Part shown: piece by piece, positions 1-5,449 of the stretch
How the letters are laid out: each line of letters starts with the position of its first letter
How positions within the stretch are numbered: the stretch's first letter is position 1
Source: Candidatus Melainabacteria bacterium
GTDB taxonomy: Bacteria; Cyanobacteriota; Vampirovibrionia; 2-02-FULL-35-15
DNA: 6,884 bases
Reading direction: 5' to 3'
Assembly (NCBI GenBank): GCA_023250175.1
Contig: JAHFBD010000126.1
Coordinates: 1-6,884 of the forward strand
Program-made: the position numbers and the translations under genes
The notes under the pieces: model-generated
The model's input: the letters and a program-made list of their open reading frames with translations, nothing else
Database searches by the model: none
Told to the model about the DNA's origin: nothing

Positions 1-43
1 TCTCTTCCTGAAAATATGCTTTAATAAACATGTTAGCTTATTT

Positions 44-48
44 AAGGA
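44..48 (+). promoter_or_regulatory. Shine-Dalgarno site of the first cysteine-rich gene
   Basis: AAGGA lies 7 bases before the ATG at 56, a normal spacing. It decides the start, because the same reading frame is open upstream to the window edge without a stop. The ATG at 56 is followed directly by a Lys-Lys and hydrophobic signal-peptide start, which agrees. The rest of bases 1-55 holds no recognisable gene. One other frame reads eight codons into a double stop at 22-27, which could be the tail of an upstream gene but cannot be supported. Confidence 0.7.
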
Positions 49-55
49 ACTAGCC

Positions 56-349
56 ATGAAAAAAATATTAATTATTCTGTTAGCTTTTATAATCAACTCA
101 ATATTGATTGCACCAGGACAATGTTTTTTAAAAGGAAAAAACGAAAAGAAAATACAAAAATATCCACCTTCATGTACTGTAGTTGGGGAACTTGAATGCC
201 CTAAAGGACTTTTACCTACTTGCCCAAAACAATATAAACCATCTTGTGTATTTGTTGGTACGATGCAGCTGCCTGCCTGCCTTGCTGACAATGCTGACAA
301 TACATTCTTCAGTTATAATCTTGATACAATTAACTGCAAAAAGAAGTAG
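56..349 (+). CDS. Small secreted cysteine-rich protein (paralogue 1)
   Basis: I do not recognise this 97-residue protein. It begins with a typical Sec signal peptide: MKK, a hydrophobic stretch at about residues 4-19, and probable cleavage near 19-24. The mature part would be only about 75 residues with six cysteines (C40, C48, C56, C64, C75, C94), an even number suited to disulfides outside the cytoplasm. The first four are exactly eight residues apart. A PSC-x-x-VG motif occurs twice, at 38-44 and 62-68, so the core looks like a duplicated unit of about 24 residues. C23 lies in a P-G-Q-C context, which is not a good lipobox, so a lipoprotein is unlikely. The next gene, 23 bases downstream, has the same cysteine layout and C-terminal ending (I-x-C-K-K), so the two are probably co-transcribed paralogues. 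The function is unknown; a periplasmic, surface or released disulfide-rich protein is the inference. Confidence 0.8.
   Translation: MKKILIILLAFIINSILIAPGQCFLKGKNEKKIQKYPPSCTVVGELECPKGLLPTCPKQYKPSCVFVGTMQLPACLADNADNTFFSYNLDTINCKKK
167..280 (+). repeat. Internal repeat of about 24 codons in the first cysteine-rich gene
   Basis: Codons 38-44 and 62-68 both encode PSC, two variable residues, then VG, and each copy is followed by another cysteine (C48 and C75). The two half-units are 24 codons apart, and the DNA under the PSC codons is also similar. This suggests an old internal duplication of a two-cysteine unit rather than a recent repeat, since the remaining residues have diverged. Confidence 0.45.
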
Positions 350-364
350 TTAAAGTTAAGAAAT

Positions 365-369
365 AAGGA
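365..369 (+). promoter_or_regulatory. Closely spaced Shine-Dalgarno site of the second cysteine-rich gene
   Basis: AAGGA ends only 3 bases before the ATG at 373, shorter than the 7-8 bases seen for the first gene and for the dehydrogenase in this window. No better in-frame start exists, because the signal peptide begins at this ATG. The tight spacing may lower translation relative to the first paralogue. Confidence 0.5.
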
Positions 370-372
370 ATA

Positions 373-729
373 ATGAAGAGCATTACAATATTTATTTTTA
401 TTTTACTTATACAAATACTCTGTACAAGTCAATCTATAGCAAGTCCAGAAGCCATTTCACTATGCCCTCTTTGTACAAAAGAAGGGGCAGTAACCTGCCC
501 TGATGGGTTTCAAGCTATATGCCAGGATGAAACACCTACTGTTTATGAACCAAAATGCATTTTTTATGAAAATAAGTTTATTCCTGGATGTTGGAAATTT
601 GTGGGAATAAATAAAATAAACTTTAACTTATCCCCAGTTAACATGCCACCATCAATAATGATCGATGTTATCGGGGGTGGAGAAACATATACTTTAAATA
701 GAGAAATAATTGGATGCAAGAAGCTTTAA
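373..729 (+). CDS. Small secreted cysteine-rich protein (paralogue 2)
   Basis: This 118-residue protein has no recognised family. Residues 1-23 form a signal peptide with a long hydrophobic core and an S-I-A site, giving likely cleavage after A23. The mature chain has seven cysteines (C31, C34, C42, C50, C62, C73, C115). Six match the upstream paralogue: C34-C42 and C42-C50 are eight apart and C62-C73 eleven apart, as in paralogue 1. Both proteins also share C-P-x-G after the second matched cysteine, Y-x-P-x-C before the fourth, and an I-x-C-K-K ending. The main difference is an insertion of about 23 residues (80-112, with a Gly-Gly-Gly stretch) before the last cysteine, plus four extra residues between C50 and C62. 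C31 is unmatched and could be free or pair between molecules. The gene starts 23 bases after paralogue 1, so they are probably one transcript. The function is unknown; an extracytoplasmic disulfide-rich protein is inferred. Confidence 0.8.
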   Translation: MKSITIFIFILLIQILCTSQSIASPEAISLCPLCTKEGAVTCPDGFQAICQDETPTVYEPKCIFYENKFIPGCWKFVGINKINFNLSPVNMPPSIMIDVIGGGETYTLNREIIGCKKL

Positions 730-757
730 TTAATGTACAATTAAATTATTGTTTTTT
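725..757 (+). terminator. Possible weak terminator after the cysteine-rich pair
   Basis: A perfect 7-base inverted repeat (TTTAATT at 725-731, AATTAAA at 739-745) with a 7-base loop is followed by six T at 752-757. It overlaps the stop codon of the second cysteine-rich gene. The stem contains only A and T and would be unstable, so real termination is doubtful. The dehydrogenase starts 28 bases further on and could be reached by read-through. Confidence 0.25.
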
Positions 758-785
758 GGTTTAGATTTTTAGAAAGGTTAAATTT

Positions 786-1997
786 ATGGATTTTGAATTG
801 ACAAATGAACATCTTTTAGTTGCAAGCTCAAGTAAGGATTTTGCAAAAAGAGAAATTTATCCTGGGCTTAGAGAGCGAGATGAAAAAGCAGAGCCAGATT
901 ATAAAGTATTAAAGAAAATGGGTGAAAATGGTTTCTTAGGAATTTGCATTCCAAAGAAATATGGTGGACAAGGAATGGACTATATCTCTATGGGACTTGC
1001 TTGTCTTGAGTTTGAAAAGATAGATTCATCAGCACGTGTAGTGTTATCTGTTCACTTAGGGCTTAACTCAATGACACTTCTTACATGGGGAACAGAAGAA
1101 CAAAAAAAGAAGTATTTAGTACCACTTGCAAAGGGTGAAAAGCTTGGTGCATTTGGACTTACCGAACCAAATGCTGGCTCTGATGTATCAGGAATACAAA
1201 CCACTGCAGTACTTAAAGGTGATCACTATATCCTAAATGGAGAAAAAACCTGGATTTCATTAGCCACAGTAGCAGATACATTTTTAGTTTTTGCATATAC
1301 TGACAAATCAAAAGGTACTAAAGGGATATCTGCATTTATAGTTGAAAAGGATTTCCCTGGGGTTTCAAGTAGTTCAATCCATGGAAAGCTTGGGGTAAGA
1401 GCAGGAAATACTGGCAGTATTGCTTTTCAAGATGCAAAAATACCTAAAGAAAATCTCTTAGGAAAAGAGGGGGATGGACTCAAAGTTGCACTAAGTTCAA
1501 TTGATAATGGACGTTACACCGTAGCTTCAGGAGCAGTCGGAATAGTAGAAGCCTGCTTAGAAGCAAGTGTTAAATATTCACATGAACGAGAAACTTTTGG
1601 AAAAGAAATTGGCAAACATCAACTCGTTCAACAAATGATTGCAAAAATGGTGGCTGCAAGGGATATAGGAAGATTACTTACTTATCAGGTTGGTTGGCTA
1701 AAAAATAAAGGGATAAGAAATACAAGAGAAGTTTCTCTTGCCAAGTGGATTAACTGCAATAATGCATTTGAGTCTGCAAACGATGCCCTACAAATACTTG
1801 GAGCATATGGTTATTCAAATGAATTTGATATTGAAAGACATTTCAGGAATTCTCGAGGGGCACTTATTTATGAAGGTACACGGGAAATCCATACTCTAAT
1901 GCAGGCAGAATATGCTCTTGGTTATAGAGAGGACAAACCTCTTGAAAAGCAATTACCTGTTTGGACAAGTGAAGAATTACAAGAAGTAGGAAGATAA
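786..1997 (+). CDS. Acyl-CoA dehydrogenase
   Basis: A complete 403-residue FAD flavoenzyme of the acyl-CoA dehydrogenase family, of normal length. It oxidises an acyl-CoA to the trans-2-enoyl-CoA in the cytoplasm and passes electrons to electron-transfer flavoprotein, in fatty acid or amino acid breakdown. The three family domains can be followed: an N-terminal helical domain (about 1-120), a middle beta domain with the signature LTEPNAGSD at 125-133 and NGEKTWIS at 151-158, and a C-terminal helical domain with RETFGK at 268-273 and ILGAYGYSNEFDIERHFR at 337-354. The catalytic base is E363 in IYEGTREIHT. That ending recalls the glutaryl-CoA and short/branched-chain branches, but substrate cannot be called from sequence alone. 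AAAGG at 773-777, 8 bases before the ATG, supports the start. No ETF or other beta-oxidation gene is visible beside it. It ends 2 bases before the convergent patatin-like gene. Confidence 0.95.
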   Translation: MDFELTNEHLLVASSSKDFAKREIYPGLRERDEKAEPDYKVLKKMGENGFLGICIPKKYGGQGMDYISMGLACLEFEKIDSSARVVLSVHLGLNSMTLLTWGTEEQKKKYLVPLAKGEKLGAFGLTEPNAGSDVSGIQTTAVLKGDHYILNGEKTWISLATVADTFLVFAYTDKSKGTKGISAFIVEKDFPGVSSSSIHGKLGVRAGNTGSIAFQDAKIPKENLLGKEGDGLKVALSSIDNGRYTVASGAVGIVEACLEASVKYSHERETFGKEIGKHQLVQQMIAKMVAARDIGRLLTYQVGWLKNKGIRNTREVSLAKWINCNNAFESANDALQILGAYGYSNEFDIERHFRNSRGALIYEGTREIHTLMQAEYALGYREDKPLEKQLPVWTSEELQEVGR

Positions 1998-1999
1998 TT

Positions 2000-2779
2000 T
2001 TATACAGTTACAAGCCGCTCACTAAAAGTCTTCTTTGCTGCTTTATAACCACTCTTAAATAATTCTATGTGATCTGCGGCTGTTACAGAAAATAAATCAA
2101 TTTGAGAAATTGAGTTTACATCAGGATTTATATAAATAATATTTTTATCTCCAGAATACTGGGCTTGCTTATTCTCTAAGAAATCAATTGTTGCTTGTTC
2201 AATTCTTTGTACAAATTTATTTAAAGGATATCTGGATTTTACATTGTAGTTTTTTATAGATAAATTAGAGGTAAGCTTCACCGATAATGTTATACCTTCT
2301 TCCCATATATCATCAGGACAAAAACTTGCAAAGATACCATCGATATGCAACCCGTTAGAATACATCACTGGTTTAAACAAACCAGGAATGCATGTAGTTG
2401 CAGTTAATACTTTCGCTAAATTATAATGCTCGCCATTCCATATTTTTTTCTGCATTTTCAAGACATTAAAAGTTGCAATCCAAAGATTGTTTTTTGGTTT
2501 ACAGTATGAACTAACCGTATTTCCAAAAACACTGTGATCCCATAAACTACCTAGTTCCCAAGATGGTTTTATAAGAAATTTGGGATAGCCAAACTGAAGA
2601 GTTAAAGTCATAAGTTCTCGAGCTGGTAAATTATTTGCTCCCCAAGCAGCCACAAGAGCCCCACCAGATGTACCCGAATAATGTGCAATATTTATTTTTT
2701 CATCCTGGAGATAAGCCAATACACCAACATGCGCTGCAATTCGAACCCCAGAACTAGAAAATGCTACATTGTATTTCAT
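2000..2779 (-). CDS. Patatin-like phospholipase / acyl hydrolase
   Basis: A 259-residue protein of the patatin family, whose members release fatty acids from phospholipids or other acyl lipids with a Ser-Asp dyad. The nucleophile is S38 in the elbow SGTSGGA (35-41). The acid is D147 in HIDG (145-148), preceded by the usual I-P-G-L-F-K-P stretch at 131-137. The oxyanion segment at residues 8-17 reads SSSGVRIAAH: one Gly and the Arg of the usual GGGxRG pattern are kept, but the first two Gly are Ser and the last is Ile. D-G-I also replaces the more common D-G-G or D-G-A. There is no signal peptide or membrane helix, so a cytoplasmic or peripheral membrane enzyme is likely. The start has no clear Shine-Dalgarno. 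The gene is convergent with the dehydrogenase and divergent from the LCP gene, with 70 bases between starts. Substrate is unknown. Confidence 0.85.
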   Translation of the reverse strand: MKYNVAFSSSGVRIAAHVGVLAYLQDEKINIAHYSGTSGGALVAAWGANNLPARELMTLTLQFGYPKFLIKPSWELGSLWDHSVFGNTVSSYCKPKNNLWIATFNVLKMQKKIWNGEHYNLAKVLTATTCIPGLFKPVMYSNGLHIDGIFASFCPDDIWEEGITLSVKLTSNLSIKNYNVKSRYPLNKFVQRIEQATIDFLENKQAQYSGDKNIIYINPDVNSISQIDLFSVTAADHIELFKSGYKAAKKTFSERLVTV

Positions 2780-2810
2780 TCTACTAAAGATGTTATGCTA
2801 AATTACTTGG

Positions 2811-2840
2811 TTCCAATATTACCATTTAGCTCTGTATAAT
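2811..2840 (+). promoter_or_regulatory. Predicted promoter of the LCP-glycosyltransferase-decarboxylase operon
   Basis: A perfect -10 hexamer TATAAT sits at 2835-2840. The best -35 candidate is the weak TTCCAA at 2811-2816, 18 bases upstream. Transcription would be expected to begin about 7 bases after the -10, near 2846-2850, which falls at or just before the ATG at 2850. The message would therefore have almost no leader. TTGG and CCAA arms at 2807-2816 form a short palindrome overlapping the -35 region, in the spacer shared with the divergent patatin-like gene, and could be a regulator site, although four-base arms are common by chance. Confidence 0.55.
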
Positions 2841-2849
2841 AGTCATTCC

Positions 2850-4118
2850 ATGACTTTTACGCGATATCCTAAAATTTTACACAAAAACAAGAAAGAATCT
2901 AATTCTTCTTTCCTATTTAACTTTATATTTTTTTTAATTGGTTTCTTGTTAACAATTGTTGCCTTAAATATTTATAAGCCAACATTATTACCTAATGAAC
3001 TCAGGATAGTTTCTTTAAACACAAAACAAAATATTCTAGTCTTAGGATTAGACGAAGTATTTCCTAATTTGAAAGAGGTAAATCAGGAAGCTCTTTGGAA
3101 AGGACGCTCAGATACAATACTAATCTTGAGTTGTAATCCATCAAAAAACATTCTAAACATATTAAATATTCCAAGAGATACAAAAATAAAAATACCGGGT
3201 CACGGATATGAAAAAATAAACTATTTAAATCCCGTTGGTGGTCCATATTACACAAAGAAATATATTGAAAAATTCCTAAGAATTAAGATTGATCATTTTG
3301 TAATTATCAATCTTCACGGACTAAATAAAATTATTGATGAAATTGGTGGAATAGTTATAGATGTACCTCAGCGAATGCATTATAATGACCGAGCCGGAAG
3401 ACTTTACATAGATTTATTTCCTGGCAAACAAACACTAAACGGTGAGCAAGCAATAGGATTTTTACGCTTTAGACATGACAATCTGGGTGATATTGGAAGG
3501 ATTCAAAGACAGCAAGCATTCATTAGGTCATTGTCAAAAAAAATACTTGACCCTGTAATTTTTACTAAATTACCTCAACTCCTCTCAATCTATAAAAAAA
3601 CAATTTTAACTGACTTGACACCCAGAGACATAATTAAAATTGCAAACTTTGTTAGAAATGTACCATCCAAGAATCAAAATATTGTTATTCTTCCTGGAGA
3701 ATTTGGTTCTCGAAAAAATATTAGTTACTGGATTCCAAATTACAAAGAAATCAGTACTGTTATAAATAAACTTTTCTATGATAAAAGATCTTTTTTTCGA
3801 TTTAATCGAATTAGTCCACATCAAATTAGAATTTCAGTTTTTAATGCTTCACACAAAGATCGCTTTTTAGCCTCCAAAATATCAAAAATCTTACAGCAAT
3901 ATGGCTATACAGTTTGTTTAATTCAAGATTATGAATCTCACCTAAGTAAGACAAAAATATATGCGCAAAAAGCAAATTCAGAGACTGCTTTACAGGTTAA
4001 GTACGATATTGGCAATTTTGGTGAGATAATAACTGGAAATCTAGGTCCTCCAGATGCAGATATTACAATTCTTGCAGGGGATGATTTAGTAAAATTTGTA
4101 AGTAAGGTTCATAAATAA
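2850..4118 (+). CDS. LytR-CpsA-Psr (LCP) family envelope glycan ligase
   Basis: This 422-residue protein belongs to the LCP family, membrane enzymes that transfer undecaprenyl-linked glycans (teichoic acid, capsule or similar polymers) to peptidoglycan on the outer face of the membrane. The order is a basic cytoplasmic tail (1-20), one membrane helix (about 22-41), the LCP domain (about 60-235), a linker, and a C-terminal LytR_C-like domain (about 326-412). The lipid-phosphate and metal-binding pattern is intact: ILVLGLD (62-68), R86 and D88 in GRSDT, R109 and D110 in NIPRDT, and R206, R208, D214, R217, R220, Q221 and Q222 in the FLRFRHD...DIGRIQRQQ stretch. An active enzyme is therefore likely. 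There is no Shine-Dalgarno and a consensus -10 lies just upstream, pointing to a leaderless start. It overlaps the next gene by one base, so its partner is probably the glycosyltransferase. The exact polymer transferred is unknown. Confidence 0.93.
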   Translation: MTFTRYPKILHKNKKESNSSFLFNFIFFLIGFLLTIVALNIYKPTLLPNELRIVSLNTKQNILVLGLDEVFPNLKEVNQEALWKGRSDTILILSCNPSKNILNILNIPRDTKIKIPGHGYEKINYLNPVGGPYYTKKYIEKFLRIKIDHFVIINLHGLNKIIDEIGGIVIDVPQRMHYNDRAGRLYIDLFPGKQTLNGEQAIGFLRFRHDNLGDIGRIQRQQAFIRSLSKKILDPVIFTKLPQLLSIYKKTILTDLTPRDIIKIANFVRNVPSKNQNIVILPGEFGSRKNISYWIPNYKEISTVINKLFYDKRSFFRFNRISPHQIRISVFNASHKDRFLASKISKILQQYGYTVCLIQDYESHLSKTKIYAQKANSETALQVKYDIGNFGEIITGNLGPPDADITILAGDDLVKFVSKVHK

Positions 4119-5437
4119 TGTTATACGACAGAATATTTTTAACAAGTTTAATTATCGGGGTCTGGGCTTCAATTAAAATATTTGAAGAGTTGCTACCAGA
4201 AAAGGCCCTGGATTACCTACCAAAGCCTTTTGCATTATATGCAATATTAGTTTTTGTAGTATCCATGTTAATTCATACTCTGCTCATAGCGCTAGCTCAA
4301 AAAAGAAAACCAAGAACAACTTTACAAGTTAACAAAACCCCACAAGTAGATATTTTTATTTCCGCTCATAATGAAGAAAAGGTTATTGAGCCTACAATAG
4401 AAAACCTGCTTAAACTAAACTACCCGAATTATTCAATTTATTTAATTAATGACCACTCAATCGATAAGACAAAAGAAATACTAGACAAGTATGAAACTCT
4501 CTTTCCAAATAAAATAAAAGCAATTCATAAGCTTGATAATAATGGTCGTGGAAAAGCAAGTGCTTTAAATTATGCATTAAGATACTCAAGCGGAGAACTA
4601 ATTGCTGTATTTGATGCTGATGCAAAAATAGAGCCTGATTTTCTCCTGAAGACTATTCCATATTTATATGAACAATCAACGGCCGCCGTTCAATCACAAA
4701 AAAGAGTTTTAAATCCAACTGTAAATTATTTAACAAAATTACAAGAAAACGAATACTGCCTAGACAATTATTTTCAATGTGGTAGAGATGCTATCGGAGG
4801 AAATGTAGAGCTTAGAGGAAATGGCTTTCTCATTAAAAGAGATGTCCTCAAAAATGTTGGATGGTTTGATGAGGAATCATTGACAGAAGATCTTGAACTA
4901 TCCACAAGACTTACAATTAATGGCTACCAAATCAAATTTTGCCCAGAGGCTATTGTTTTAGAACAAGCTCCTATTAATTTTCGTGCTCTCCTTTTACAAC
5001 GATTACGTTGGACTGAAGGGAGTTTGAGAAGATATTTATCAAGTATTTTTAAAATGTTTGGTCCATCAAAAGCTACTTCTGTTTCACAACAGTTTGATGC
5101 TTTTGTATTTCTAAGCCAGTTTGCAGTTCCAATCTGGATTTTCTTAGATATCATCTCTGAAATTGTTCGTTATATACGAGACCAGGAAACTCATATGACT
5201 AGCTTAATGTTAATTTCTTTTGCAATATGGCTTATAACATTTATGAATCTTACTTTTGGAATAAGAATTTATCGAGGCTTCTCATGGCGAACCAGTATTA
5301 AACGTGCTCTTGAAACAAACATTTATTTTCTAAGTGTTTGGCCACTTATTGTTCTTTTAACAGTCAGAAAAGTCCTATTTAGCAGAACAAAAGGGAAGTG
5401 GCACAGAACAGAAAGATATGAAGAAGCAGGGGCCTAA
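4118..5437 (+). CDS. Membrane family 2 glycosyltransferase, probable polysaccharide synthase
   Basis: A 439-residue integral membrane glycosyltransferase of the GT2 family, related in layout to PgaC/IcaA and cellulose or hyaluronan synthases. Two membrane helices (about 6-21 and 38-60) precede a cytoplasmic catalytic domain (about 75-300), followed by three helices (about 328-350, 362-381, 402-418) and a basic tail. The catalytic motifs are in order: the nucleotide-binding ND at 111-112, DAD at 166-168, ED at 257-258 in LTEDLE, and QRLRW (Q294, R297, W298), the QxxRW motif of processive synthases. It probably uses a UDP-sugar to extend a beta-linked polymer at the inner membrane; sugar and linkage cannot be told. 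Its ATG shares the last A of the LCP stop codon (TAATG), a junction typical of translational coupling. AAGG at 4105-4108 could help initiation. Together with the LCP protein it suggests synthesis and anchoring of one envelope glycan. Confidence 0.92.
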   Translation: MLYDRIFLTSLIIGVWASIKIFEELLPEKALDYLPKPFALYAILVFVVSMLIHTLLIALAQKRKPRTTLQVNKTPQVDIFISAHNEEKVIEPTIENLLKLNYPNYSIYLINDHSIDKTKEILDKYETLFPNKIKAIHKLDNNGRGKASALNYALRYSSGELIAVFDADAKIEPDFLLKTIPYLYEQSTAAVQSQKRVLNPTVNYLTKLQENEYCLDNYFQCGRDAIGGNVELRGNGFLIKRDVLKNVGWFDEESLTEDLELSTRLTINGYQIKFCPEAIVLEQAPINFRALLLQRLRWTEGSLRRYLSSIFKMFGPSKATSVSQQFDAFVFLSQFAVPIWIFLDIISEIVRYIRDQETHMTSLMLISFAIWLITFMNLTFGIRIYRGFSWRTSIKRALETNIYFLSVWPLIVLLTVRKVLFSRTKGKWHRTERYEEAGA

Positions 5438-5449
5438 AGAAAAAAGAAA

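Noticed and set aside
1..27. Eight codons open from the left edge into a double stop, possibly the end of an upstream gene
   Set aside because: Too short to identify, and open frames of this length are expected by chance.
107..124. Possible lipobox at C23 of the first cysteine-rich protein
   Set aside because: The residues before the Cys are P-G-Q, not the usual L-(A/S)-(G/A), and the paralogue has no Cys at its cleavage site.
725..757. AT-only hairpin as a strong intrinsic terminator
   Set aside because: There is no G-C pair in the stem, so stability is too low for a confident call; kept only as a low-confidence feature.
3064..3255. Open frame of 63 codons on the minus strand
   Set aside because: It lies wholly inside the LCP gene, whose conserved motifs cover this region, and its product has no recognisable features.
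3606..3824. Open frame of 72 codons on the minus strand
   Set aside because: It is antisense to the LCP gene, with no ribosome site or known motif; an AT-rich chance frame.
4924..5154. Open frame of 76 codons on the minus strand
   Set aside because: It is antisense to the glycosyltransferase across the QxxRW motif region; no independent support.
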